DNA of 64,000 nt from an uncultured Amylibacter sp. GTDB taxonomy: Bacteria; Pseudomonadota; Alphaproteobacteria; Rhodobacterales; Rhodobacteraceae. The notes below the pieces were generated by a model. It was not told where the DNA came from. It searched no databases and worked only from the letters and a program-made list of their open reading frames with translations. Shown in pieces: positions 17,747 to 26,225 of the stretch. The stretch is from positions 1,381,001 through 1,445,000 of the forward strand of contig OX044354.1 in the NCBI GenBank assembly GCA_943846615.1. The letters are read 5' to 3'. How positions within the stretch are numbered: position 1 is the stretch's first letter; each line of letters opens with the position of its first letter. A program made the translations under genes and the position numbers.

Positions 17747-18241
17747 ATGAAACGTAAATCTCGGGGATTTTTGCAAACAGGCGGGTTATTAAAATCCCGC
17801 ATCCGCGGCGCAACGGAAAAGCGCGGCTTTGCTGAAACACGCCTGCTGACCAACTGGGTCGATATCGCAGGTCCCGCAATCGCGAAACTGTGTAGTCCGG
17901 TCAAGGTCACCTATAAACAACAAGGCTTTGGGGCGACATTAACCGTCCTAACAACGGGCGCAAACGCCCCCATGTTGCAAATGCAATTGCCCCAAATCAT
18001 GACCAAAGTGAACGCGGTCTATGGATACAACGCGATCAGCAAAATCAACATCACCCAAACCGCCCCCACCGGCTTTGGTGAACCAGATGCGGCGTTTGAA
18101 CGCAAAAAACCCACGAAACCGTTATCAGATGTGCAACGAAAGGACGTTGAACTTTCTGTGAAAGACGTATCTGATAGCAGTCTACAGGATGCCCTGACCC
18201 GTCTGGGTGAAAACATATTGAAAAGACAAAACAAGGATTAA
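17747..18241 (+). CDS. DUF721/DciA-like protein
   Basis: A 164-residue protein with the DUF721 pattern (LLTNWVDIAGPAIAKLCSPV near 35-54 and the following beta-strand segment). Actinobacterial and many other DUF721 members (DciA) assist loading of the replicative helicase DnaB; whether this alphaproteobacterial member does so is inferred. The ATG at 17747 was chosen because an upstream in-frame extension runs back into the divergent mutY gene. It is followed at 4 nt by the DsbA-like gene. Confidence 0.75.
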   Translation: MKRKSRGFLQTGGLLKSRIRGATEKRGFAETRLLTNWVDIAGPAIAKLCSPVKVTYKQQGFGATLTVLTTGANAPMLQMQLPQIMTKVNAVYGYNAISKINITQTAPTGFGEPDAAFERKKPTKPLSDVQRKDVELSVKDVSDSSLQDALTRLGENILKRQNKD

Positions 18242-18245
18242 AAAT

Positions 18246-18851
18246 ATGGATCGCAGAACATTCACCGCCCTATTGGGTGCCAGCGCAGTGGCAACGCCAA
18301 CATTCGCCCAAGAGACTAAGGAACCAATCATCGTCCCAGACATGATCCAAGGATCCGAAGATGCGCCCGTCACATTGTATGAATACGCATCCTACACCTG
18401 TCCACACTGTGCAACATTCCACAAAAACGTATACCCATCATTGCGCAAAAACTACATCGATACCGGCAAGGTGAAATTTGTATACCGCGAAGTTTTCTTT
18501 GACGGCCCGGGCCTATGGGCCGCAATGGTGGCCCGTTGTGGCGGCGATATGCGTTACTTCGGCATCTCGAAACTATTGTACGAACGCCAACGCGAATGGA
18601 CCAAGGGCGCAGGCGGCGCAGAAATCGCACAAAACCTGTATAAACTGGGCCGCATCGCAGGTCTCGAAAACGAAGCAATGGAAGCCTGTCTAAACGACCA
18701 AGACATGGCAACCGCGATGGTCGCCAAGTTCCAAGCAGACACCAAAGCCGACGGTGTGAATTCAACACCAACGCTAATCTTAAACGGCGAAAACATCGGC
18801 AATATGTCATACACTGATCTGGCCGTTAAAATTGACGAAGCCCTAAAATAA
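18246..18851 (+). CDS. DsbA family thiol:disulfide protein
   Basis: A 201-residue periplasmic thioredoxin-fold protein. The N-terminus MDRRTFTALLGASAVATPTF is a signal peptide with an RR pair, so Tat export is possible. The redox motif CPHC sits in YASYTCPHCATFH near 56-59, and the conserved cis-Pro segment STPTLILNG near 177. It belongs to the Com1/ScsC-like branch with a helical insertion between the two halves, and probably acts as a disulfide oxidase or isomerase for exported proteins. In many Rhodobacterales I recall that the smc gene follows this DUF721-dsbA pair; here a CoA-transferase gene follows directly instead. Confidence 0.88.
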   Translation: MDRRTFTALLGASAVATPTFAQETKEPIIVPDMIQGSEDAPVTLYEYASYTCPHCATFHKNVYPSLRKNYIDTGKVKFVYREVFFDGPGLWAAMVARCGGDMRYFGISKLLYERQREWTKGAGGAEIAQNLYKLGRIAGLENEAMEACLNDQDMATAMVAKFQADTKADGVNSTPTLILNGENIGNMSYTDLAVKIDEALK

Positions 18852-19979
18852 ATGGCTAATTTGCCCCTAAAAGGAATACGCGTTATCGAAATGGCGCGTA
18901 TTCTGGCGGGCCCATGGGCTGGTCAAACATTGGCCGATTTAGGCGCAGAAGTCATCAAAGTAGAGAGCCTGTCGGGTGATGACACGCGCACATGGGGGCC
19001 CCCATTCATTGAAACAGATGGCGAAACAAACGCCGCCTATTATCACAGCTGTAATCGCGGCAAACATTCCGTATCGCTGGATTTTCAAACCCCCGACGGC
19101 ATGGCACAATTAAAGGAATTGATTGCATCCGCCGATATATTTATCGAAAATTTCAAGGTCGGCGGCTTGGCAAAATATGGGCTTGATTACGCCACACTAT
19201 CACTTGAATTTCCCGCGCTAATATATTGTTCCATAACGGGTTTTGGCCAAACAGGCCCCTATGCCAAACGCGCAGGATATGATTTTTTAATGCAGGGCAT
19301 GTCTGGCCTGATGTCAATAACCGGCGAACCAGATCGCCAACCCCAAAAGGTGGGCGTCGCCGTCACGGATGTCTTCACTGGCCTATACGCCGTCATCGGG
19401 ATTCAAACGGCCCTACGCCACCGCGATACCACGGGACGCGGCCAACACATCGATATGTCACTGCTCGATGTCGCAACCGCCGTCACCGCAAATCAGGCGA
19501 TGAATTACCTTGCCACTGGCACCGCCCCAAACCGCAAGGGTAACGACCACCCTAACATCGTGCCCTATTGCGTGGTCGAAACCAGCGACGGCCACATCAT
19601 TCTGGCCGTGGGCAACGACGGCCAATTCCAAAAATTCGCATCCATATTTGACGCAGATTGGGCCGCTGATACACGTTTCGAAACCAACCCAAAACGCATC
19701 GAAAACCGAACGACCCTGCTGGATTTAATCGAGGTCGAAACCACCAAGCTGAGCAAATCTGAATTATTATCCGCCTGCGAATCCCACAGTGTCCCCGCAG
19801 GCCCAATCAATACGATAGAAGAGGTCTTCAACGACCCCCAAGTCATCTATCGGGGCATGCAAGTTGACGCAAACGGTGTTCCCACCGTGCGCAACCCAAT
19901 TGTGTTTTCAGACCTGAAAATGAACGCGGACAAACCATCCCCGAACCTTGGGTCTGGCAATGCGAAATATCTAAAATAA
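18852..19979 (+). CDS. CaiB/BaiF family CoA-transferase
   Basis: A 375-residue class III CoA-transferase that moves CoA between carboxylic acids, as in formyl-CoA:oxalate or carnitine CoA transfer. Family landmarks are the MARILAGPWAGQTLADLGAEVIKVE opening (its parts near residues 14-38), SVSLDFQTPDG, ENFKVGGLAKYGLDY with the region of the nucleophilic Asp further on, and the SITGFGQTGPYAKRAGYDF block. The ATG directly abuts the stop of the dsbA-like gene, so co-translation is likely. Substrates are not predictable. It ends convergently, overlapping the lpxK gene by 9 nt. Confidence 0.9.
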   Translation: MANLPLKGIRVIEMARILAGPWAGQTLADLGAEVIKVESLSGDDTRTWGPPFIETDGETNAAYYHSCNRGKHSVSLDFQTPDGMAQLKELIASADIFIENFKVGGLAKYGLDYATLSLEFPALIYCSITGFGQTGPYAKRAGYDFLMQGMSGLMSITGEPDRQPQKVGVAVTDVFTGLYAVIGIQTALRHRDTTGRGQHIDMSLLDVATAVTANQAMNYLATGTAPNRKGNDHPNIVPYCVVETSDGHIILAVGNDGQFQKFASIFDADWAADTRFETNPKRIENRTTLLDLIEVETTKLSKSELLSACESHSVPAGPINTIEEVFNDPQVIYRGMQVDANGVPTVRNPIVFSDLKMNADKPSPNLGSGNAKYLK

Positions 19980-20924
19980 CGCCTTTAACCGCGCCACCAA
20001 AACCGCATCATCATTAATCGCCAACCGCACTGGCAGGGTCAGAACTTTCTGCTGCCATGCCTTGGGCAACCGCGCCGCGTCTTTCTCTGTTGTGACCAAC
20101 TGTGCACCCTTGGCCCACGCATCCGCATCCAACCGTTTCAACATCGCCTCTGGTATTTTTTGATGATCGCCAAATTCGCGTGTCTCAATAACTTTGGCAC
20201 CTAAACCCCTCAAAGTATTAAAAAACTTCTCTGGCCGCCCGATCCCAGCAAAGGCATAGGCATGCAGCCCATCCCAATCCATACCCGTTTGCAATGGCTC
20301 CAGAACACCAGTCATCAACGGCACGTCACCTGTTTCAACCTCTCCGGATGCACCAATCGCCATCACGATGTCCGTACGCGATAAGCCACGTGAAACTGTT
20401 TCGCGCAATGGACCCGCTGGAAACACGCGTCCGTTTCCAAATCCAACACCGCGATCCACAACCGTAATCGTCAAATCATACGCCAGCGCGGGATTTTGTA
20501 ACCCATCGTCCAACACAATCACATCCGCGCCCTGTGCAATCGCCATTTGTGCACCCACAGCCCGATCACGCGAAACACATACGGGGCCAAAGCCTGATAA
20601 CAATACCGGTTCATCCCCAACATCATCCGCCGTATGCATTGGCTGCACCATCACGGGGCCTTGCAATGAGCCGCCATAACCACGGCTGACCACACAGGGT
20701 TTTTTGCCCATCGCAGACAATCGCATTACCAAATCAATCACGGTGGGCGTTTTGCCCGTGCCGCCCATGTTGATGTTACCCACACAGATCACCGGCACAT
20801 CCACCCGCGCACGCGCACCACATTTCAAACGCATCGCAGTTGCCGCACCATATGCCCACGACAACGGCGTCAAACAAATCGCCGGCAAACTGTGCGGTTT
20901 GTTCCAGAATCTAGGCGGCTGCAT
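19971..20924 (-). CDS. lpxK: Tetraacyldisaccharide 4'-kinase
   Basis: A 317-residue inner-membrane-associated kinase that phosphorylates the 4'-position of the lipid A precursor. The P-loop GNINMGGTGKTPTVIDL is at about 50-66, and the conserved DGLQN block (LDDGLQNPALAYDLTI) near 150 is present. Length is normal. Its start overlaps the end of waaA by 14 nt, so the two lipid A/Kdo genes are translationally coupled. Confidence 0.95.
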   Translation of the reverse strand: MQPPRFWNKPHSLPAICLTPLSWAYGAATAMRLKCGARARVDVPVICVGNINMGGTGKTPTVIDLVMRLSAMGKKPCVVSRGYGGSLQGPVMVQPMHTADDVGDEPVLLSGFGPVCVSRDRAVGAQMAIAQGADVIVLDDGLQNPALAYDLTITVVDRGVGFGNGRVFPAGPLRETVSRGLSRTDIVMAIGASGEVETGDVPLMTGVLEPLQTGMDWDGLHAYAFAGIGRPEKFFNTLRGLGAKVIETREFGDHQKIPEAMLKRLDADAWAKGAQLVTTEKDAARLPKAWQQKVLTLPVRLAINDDAVLVARLKALF

Positions 20925-22197
20925 GTGTATCCCCCTTGTCTAAATACCCATCCAATAATTCTATCACACGGTCGTTTACCTCAGCACCTGCAGACGACAC
21001 CTCCCATGCGCCATGGGCCATTTCGGCCGCACGGTCAGGGGAGAGCGTTTCGGATAATGCCGTCGTTAACATTTCTGAATTATACACCTTACGTGCCGCC
21101 CCCGCATCTGCCAAGCGATCATAGCTGTTTTGAAATGTCTCCGTATGCGGCCCATGTAAAATAGCGGAACCCAGCGCCGCCGCCTCGAATGGATCGCTAC
21201 CGCCTTGTTTGATCAAAGAATGCCCCAGAAAACATACAGGCGCCAAACGATACCACAGACCAAGATCGGCGTCGCCATATGTGATGTAAACATCCGTGTC
21301 GCCCGCGGGCAACGGTTTAGCATCACGCAAAACCACACGCATTCCCAGATTGGTCAACTTACGCTGCGCGCTTGCCGCCTCGGATTGATCACCCACGTGC
21401 AAAATCAATAACAACCCCTGCGCCATGCGTGAAACGCGGCGCTGTGCCTTGGCCAATGCAGCTACTTCACCCACCGCCGCATGCGCCGCCAACCACACGG
21501 GGCGGTTGTTAAACTGCCCCGCCAAACGCGTGCGTTCCACTTCATCATAGGGCAACGCCCGCGCACCCGCGTGCATTACACCCAGCACTTCCAATTTGGT
21601 ACGCGGCGCATTCGCCTTACGCAAACGCTTTGCAGACTCATCTGTTTTCGCCAAGATGCGATCAAAACTGGACAGATAAGTTCCAATAAAATTCGGAAAC
21701 CAAACGAACTTGCGCGCCTTGGCGCGGCTCATCCCTGCGTTGGCGTAAATCGCGGGAATTTTTGCCCTCGCTACGTTACGCATTAGAACGGGACGGATCG
21801 AATCCGAAACCCAGACCAGCGCATCAGGGCGCCATTTTTGAAGAAATTTCATCGTGAAACTTGGGTGATCCAGCGGCAAATGTTGATGGGTGCCGATTTG
21901 ATCAAACACCCCGTTGGGGTCATCCTCTTCGGTCGTCCATAAAAACGATACGTCATCATGGTTTTCGAAATGGGCGACAACCTCGCCGAAATCTGCGCAT
22001 TGGGCAATGGTCGGTGCGTGTAACCAGATCAGCGTACCATCACCACGCGTCGGAAAATTGGCGCCCAGCAATTGATCGACTAATTCGGCGCGAATGTCTT
22101 GCGTTTCCAACTGGCGTAACAGCGCATTTTTCTCAAAGGGTTGTCGCAGCCATGCCGAAACATGGCGTAACATCAACCCGACCGAGATACGCTTCAC
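20911..22197 (-). CDS. waaA: 3-deoxy-D-manno-octulosonic acid (Kdo) transferase
   Basis: A 428-residue GT-B enzyme that attaches Kdo residues to lipid IVA at the cytoplasmic side of the inner membrane. Recognisable blocks are the IWLHAPTIAQCADF start of the N-terminal domain, AHAAVGEVAALAKAQRR where the donor domain begins, and the C-terminal VCFLGHSLIKQGGSDPFEAA that binds the CMP-sugar. The canonical HAxSVGE motif of E. coli WaaA reads HAPTIAQ here, a family variation. It sits 2 nt downstream of the DUF4170 gene in one operon. Confidence 0.93.
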   Translation of the reverse strand: MKRISVGLMLRHVSAWLRQPFEKNALLRQLETQDIRAELVDQLLGANFPTRGDGTLIWLHAPTIAQCADFGEVVAHFENHDDVSFLWTTEEDDPNGVFDQIGTHQHLPLDHPSFTMKFLQKWRPDALVWVSDSIRPVLMRNVARAKIPAIYANAGMSRAKARKFVWFPNFIGTYLSSFDRILAKTDESAKRLRKANAPRTKLEVLGVMHAGARALPYDEVERTRLAGQFNNRPVWLAAHAAVGEVAALAKAQRRVSRMAQGLLLILHVGDQSEAASAQRKLTNLGMRVVLRDAKPLPAGDTDVYITYGDADLGLWYRLAPVCFLGHSLIKQGGSDPFEAAALGSAILHGPHTETFQNSYDRLADAGAARKVYNSEMLTTALSETLSPDRAAEMAHGAWEVSSAGAEVNDRVIELLDGYLDKGDTHAAA

Positions 22198-22199
22198 TA

Positions 22200-22442
22200 T
22201 CAGCCCAGTTCTTCGGTTGGGCTGGCAGGTTGGGATTCATCACGCAGACGATGAAGATGCGCGATGAAATAACGCGCGTGCGCATTATCAACAGTTTGGT
22301 GCGCCTTGGCTTTCCATGCGTTGTATGCAGTTTCATAGTTCGGGAAAATGCCAACCACATCGATGTCTTCGCAATCGCGAAATTCTTTGGTTGTTGGGTC
22401 TTTCAGCTCGCCGCCGAAAACCAGATGTAGTCGTTGTGTCAT
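22200..22442 (-). CDS. DUF4170 protein
   Basis: An 80-residue cytoplasmic protein of the DUF4170 family, found in alphaproteobacteria beside waaA. It has the sequence pattern LVFGGELKDPTTKEFRD and YNAWKAKAHQTVDNAHARYF. The ATG at 22440-22442 follows AAAAAGGAAA, a good ribosome site; the in-frame extension upstream has none. No biochemical function is known to me. The fixed gene order suggests a role linked to lipid A or Kdo synthesis. Confidence 0.85.
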   Translation of the reverse strand: MTQRLHLVFGGELKDPTTKEFRDCEDIDVVGIFPNYETAYNAWKAKAHQTVDNAHARYFIAHLHRLRDESQPASPTEELG

Positions 22443-22495
22443 AGCATTTTCCTTTTTCGCTAAAAATACGTCCAAGAGCACAGAATGGCAACCAA

Positions 22496-23266
22496 CTAAA
22501 GGTAGGTGAATAAGCCGTCCAACAAAGGGCCGTGTCCCGCCACTAATCCGTTCATTTTAGCATCCGTGCTGTTGTATATTGGTGCGATCCCATCTTGGGT
22601 GCGCACGTCTGCGCCAGCTTCGGTACAGATCAAATTTCCTGCGGCTACATCCCACTCCCATGTCGGGCGCAATGTCATCATGCCATCAAATCGACCGTGC
22701 GCAACTAAACACAAACGATATGCCAATGATGATCGGAAATGGCGCTCGATCGGTGGCGGGCTGTCGCGCCATAAATCATTGCGCGTTTGTGATCCCGATG
22801 CCAAAATACGTGCGCCCTTAATTTCGTTGCGTTCACTGGCCCGTATCGGATTACCATTCAACCATGCGCCCGCACCCAAACGGGCGCTGAATATCAATCC
22901 CTTTGCCGGCAAGTGAACCACTGCCTCTGTCACAATACCGTTGCGTGCGATCGCGATTGATGTGGCAAAGTTTTCATGCTTGTTCAAAAACGAACGCGTT
23001 CCATCAATCGGATCAATAATAAAGACCTCATCGGCATGGCAGCGTGTCTTGTCGTCTTCGGTTTCTTCGGACAGGATAGCGTAATCGGGCCGTGCATGTG
23101 AAAAGCGTTCATTCAGCATCTTATCAATCGCTAAATCTGCTTCGCAAACAGGGCCTTGGCCGTCGCCTTTATCCCATTGTTTTGGCTGATTTCCATAGAA
23201 CGACATGGCGATTTCACCCGCCTCCACCGCCGCCTTATAAATTAATTTCAGATCACTTTCCGGCAA
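22496..23266 (-). CDS. cysQ: 3'(2'),5'-bisphosphate nucleotidase, CysQ type
   Basis: A 256-residue member of the inositol monophosphatase fold, expected to hydrolyse 3'-phosphoadenosine 5'-phosphate from sulfate assimilation. The metal-binding motifs are visible: LSEETEDD near 64, DPIDGTRSF near 85, and WEWDVAAGNLICTEAG near 203. Its start overlaps the pmbA stop by 14 nt. A broader inositol-phosphatase activity cannot be excluded on sequence alone. Confidence 0.88.
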   Translation of the reverse strand: MPESDLKLIYKAAVEAGEIAMSFYGNQPKQWDKGDGQGPVCEADLAIDKMLNERFSHARPDYAILSEETEDDKTRCHADEVFIIDPIDGTRSFLNKHENFATSIAIARNGIVTEAVVHLPAKGLIFSARLGAGAWLNGNPIRASERNEIKGARILASGSQTRNDLWRDSPPPIERHFRSSLAYRLCLVAHGRFDGMMTLRPTWEWDVAAGNLICTEAGADVRTQDGIAPIYNSTDAKMNGLVAGHGPLLDGLFTYL

Positions 23267-24611
23267 TGGTCAAACCTTCGATCAACAGGCTGGGAATGAC
23301 ACGTGACAGATGCGCCCGTCCATCATTTGCCAAAATCATATTTTTTAACATATCCAACAGGTTACCAGCCACAGTACATTCATTTACAGGTCCAATAACT
23401 TCGCCATTTTCCACCCAGAAACCAGATGCTCCACGCGAATAATCACCTGTATTGGGATTGATCGTCGATCCGATCATCGATGTGATAATCAGCCCCGTTC
23501 CCATTTGAGCAATCAAATCCGCGCGGCTGTATTCACCTGCTGTCAATTCCAGATTGCCGGTGCTGGGTGATGGTGGCGATCCAACGCCGCGTGACGCGCT
23601 GGCGGTGCTGGTCATATCCAGCTGGCGGGCAGTCGACAAATCCAAAGTCCAACCCTGTAAAATGCCGTCTGTCACGATATCACGTGGGGCGACGTTCAAA
23701 CCTTCGCCATCGAATGGTTTTGATCCCGCCACCGATTTACGCGTCGGGTCCTCGCGCAAAGTCATACCTGTTGGCAAAACCTGTTTACCCAATAAGTCCT
23801 TGGCCCAACTGGAACCGCGCACAATCGCTGATCCATTTACCGCAGATACCAAATGGCCAATCAGGCTGGATGAAATACGTTCATCAAACAGCACTGGAAA
23901 CGATCCTGTCGGTGGACGATCCGCACCGTTTCGCGCAACCGCGCGTTCGCCCGCCTGCTGACCAACCTCTTGGGCACTAGGGACATCGGCGTAATGGCTG
24001 CGCGATTCGCCTGACCAATCGCGTTCCATTTCCAGACCTGTTCCCGAAATTGCCACACAAGATACCGAATGCGTTGTGCGTCGATACCCGCCCGCAAATC
24101 CGTTGCTGGTGGCCAAATGCAGCGATACATCGCTGAGCATTGATGATGCACCCTGCACCTGTGCCACGCCCGCAACGCCCAGCGCCGTCGCTTCGGCCTC
24201 TTTTGCGGCGTTTTGTAAATCACTGGCGGTTGGCGGCGTGGAAGCGTCGTATAAATCCAACGCATCCGCATCCCAATCCGCGGCCAATTGATCCGCATCC
24301 GCCAAAGCACAAAACGGATCGCGCGGCGCCTCGTTTGCCATGGCGATACAGCGTTGCGCCATTTGCTCCATTACATCCGTACTGATGTCAGATGCGGAAA
24401 CCGATGCCTGACGATCTCCTTGGATAACGCGCAGACCTATATCCACACCCTCGGCGCGTTCAGCATGTTCCAATGCGCCGTCGCGCACATCGATAGAAAC
24501 GGATGTGCCATCCACCACCAAAACATCCGCCGCCTGCGCGCCTGCGCGTTTGGCGATGTCTAATAATTGCTGTGCAATTTGGTCCAGATTTTGGGTCATG
24601 GGTGTGTCCAT
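23253..24611 (-). CDS. pmbA: TldD/PmbA family metalloprotease subunit (TldE)
   Basis: A 452-residue member of the TldD/TldE pair. The full PmbA pattern is present, including GVDIGLRVIQGDRQASVSAS in the N-terminal domain and the C-terminal NPNTGDYSRGASGFWVENG block. In E. coli the TldD-TldE complex degrades unfolded peptides and processes microcin B17 and CcdA; the TldE subunit lacks the metal-binding HExxxH, and I see none here. No tldD gene is in the window. The start at MDTP or at the MTQN four codons later are both possible. Confidence 0.92.
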   Translation of the reverse strand: MDTPMTQNLDQIAQQLLDIAKRAGAQAADVLVVDGTSVSIDVRDGALEHAERAEGVDIGLRVIQGDRQASVSASDISTDVMEQMAQRCIAMANEAPRDPFCALADADQLAADWDADALDLYDASTPPTASDLQNAAKEAEATALGVAGVAQVQGASSMLSDVSLHLATSNGFAGGYRRTTHSVSCVAISGTGLEMERDWSGESRSHYADVPSAQEVGQQAGERAVARNGADRPPTGSFPVLFDERISSSLIGHLVSAVNGSAIVRGSSWAKDLLGKQVLPTGMTLREDPTRKSVAGSKPFDGEGLNVAPRDIVTDGILQGWTLDLSTARQLDMTSTASASRGVGSPPSPSTGNLELTAGEYSRADLIAQMGTGLIITSMIGSTINPNTGDYSRGASGFWVENGEVIGPVNECTVAGNLLDMLKNMILANDGRAHLSRVIPSLLIEGLTIAGK

Positions 24612-24664
24612 TTTTGCCCAATCCTAACGGTCTGGACGAATTGGAACAACCGCGAAACGCTTCC

Positions 24665-26092
24665 CTATTTCAATGAAATGCCGTTGGCGGTGATTGATCC
24701 ATTTGGCGAAATCATGATTTGGCTGATCAAGTGATCAACACCTTCACCACCTTGTTTGAAAAACATGCCCATCATGCCTTTGGCCATCATCGCGTTTTGC
24801 GCGGGCAACAATCCTGCCGCCGTCAATTTACCCATCAGATCATTCACACCCTTAATCGAAACATTCGCCGTACCCGACGCCGCAGGTGGGAAGCTGGTGG
24901 TATCAACCGAAAACGCACCATCCGTTTTCAGATCGGCACCCATAACATTTAAATTCAAGGCATTAATTTTCACATCTTCGAATTCTACAGGGAAACCAGA
25001 CGCCATTTTCATCGGGTCAAGCGCCGTCAATTTCTCCAACCACTTCACGCCCGCGCTGATATCGATATCTAAATTCGCCTTATCCTTGGGCAACAAACCC
25101 TGTGGATCAAACATCGCCCAGATCATCGGGTCCAATTCCAAACCCGTCAGACCCATTTTAATTGCGGCTTGTTTGACATCATCAACATTATCCAATGGCA
25201 CAGCAAACGTCGTCACTGTTTCATCCAAGGTCACTTTCATGGGCGGCATGCCCATGGCGCTGACGTTATAAATAATATCAGCCGCTTTGCCTGTCATTGA
25301 CACCACACCATTGGTCGCGGCCAAGCGCCCTGTAGATGCGCCCACGTTTGCGTTCACCGAAACAGGGCCAGCAGGTGATGCCATTTTCATGATCATTTCC
25401 ATCTGCGGAATTTCATAGTCGGCGAAATAGTTCTCGGATGCATCCCACAGCTTTTGGTAATTTACTAATTCCACACCGCCCAACACAGGAGAGCGGAATT
25501 CGCCATTCACACCTGTCATGCGCATTTCAACATCGCTGTTTTGGCCTTCGACATTCACTTTGTATCCCAGAACCAGTGTTGGATATTGAAACGATCCTGA
25601 AACAACTTCGCCGTTCAATGTGGATTTTGCTGAACCTTCGCCAAATGTCATGTTCATGTCGAACAAGTCGCCTGTACTCATTACGCCTGTGAACTCGGCG
25701 AACTTCATGTCAAACGTCCGCGCACCTTCGCCGCCCGAAACCGCAATTTCGAAATCTTTGCTGTTGAATGTACCGTTCATTTGTTCGCCATCAGGCAGAT
25801 CGCCTGAAACCGTCACCTGATCCGCCATCGTAATCGTGTAACCCGCCAACAGGTTCTTCGAAACCTCGACCCACGGCAGATGCATAACAGGACCTTCATC
25901 GTCGGTCTTCATTTTTACATCATTCCAACGCGTTGAACGGCTGGCGTCATCAATGCTGCCCACTTCGGGGGTCAATGCGTAAATTTCAAACAACTCTTGC
26001 ATTACGGCAGTTGTTTCGTCGTTTGCGATCGCTGGTGCGGCGACAATGATGCTGCAAATACTAAATAACGTAAACTTAGAAAAACGGTTCAT
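24665..26092 (-). CDS. DUF2125-like exported protein
   Basis: About 475 residues beginning with a signal peptide (MNRFSKFTLFSICSIIVAA, then PAIA-N). The rest is a long run of alternating short strands with repeated patterns of polar and hydrophobic residues, resembling the DUF2125 periplasmic or outer-membrane-associated proteins of Rhodobacterales. The ATG at 26090-26092 follows AAAGGA and begins the signal peptide, so it was preferred over an upstream in-frame ATG. It is divergent from the amidinotransferase gene, and a perfect palindrome lies between them. Function unknown. Confidence 0.65.
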   Translation of the reverse strand: MNRFSKFTLFSICSIIVAAPAIANDETTAVMQELFEIYALTPEVGSIDDASRSTRWNDVKMKTDDEGPVMHLPWVEVSKNLLAGYTITMADQVTVSGDLPDGEQMNGTFNSKDFEIAVSGGEGARTFDMKFAEFTGVMSTGDLFDMNMTFGEGSAKSTLNGEVVSGSFQYPTLVLGYKVNVEGQNSDVEMRMTGVNGEFRSPVLGGVELVNYQKLWDASENYFADYEIPQMEMIMKMASPAGPVSVNANVGASTGRLAATNGVVSMTGKAADIIYNVSAMGMPPMKVTLDETVTTFAVPLDNVDDVKQAAIKMGLTGLELDPMIWAMFDPQGLLPKDKANLDIDISAGVKWLEKLTALDPMKMASGFPVEFEDVKINALNLNVMGADLKTDGAFSVDTTSFPPAASGTANVSIKGVNDLMGKLTAAGLLPAQNAMMAKGMMGMFFKQGGEGVDHLISQIMISPNGSITANGISLK

Positions 26093-26133
26093 TTTAAATC
26101 CTTTGGTGTTTATTGTCACCGACCCTAATCAAC

Positions 26134-26147
26134 CGCCTAATTAGGCG
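26134..26147. promoter_or_regulatory. 14-bp perfect palindrome between divergent genes, candidate operator
   Basis: CGCCTAATTAGGCG is a perfect 14-bp palindrome, 42 bp before the start of the DUF2125-like gene and 79 bp before the amidinotransferase start. Its position between divergent promoters fits a shared operator. It lacks a loop long enough for a good RNA hairpin and is followed by no T-run, so a terminator is unlikely. Confidence 0.4.
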
Positions 26148-26225
26148 CAAGCGACAAGCAAAAAATTGATTGCAATGCGCAGCATCTTGCGGTTCTGTCT
26201 CCCAAGGCATTTACGGAGATTTAGA

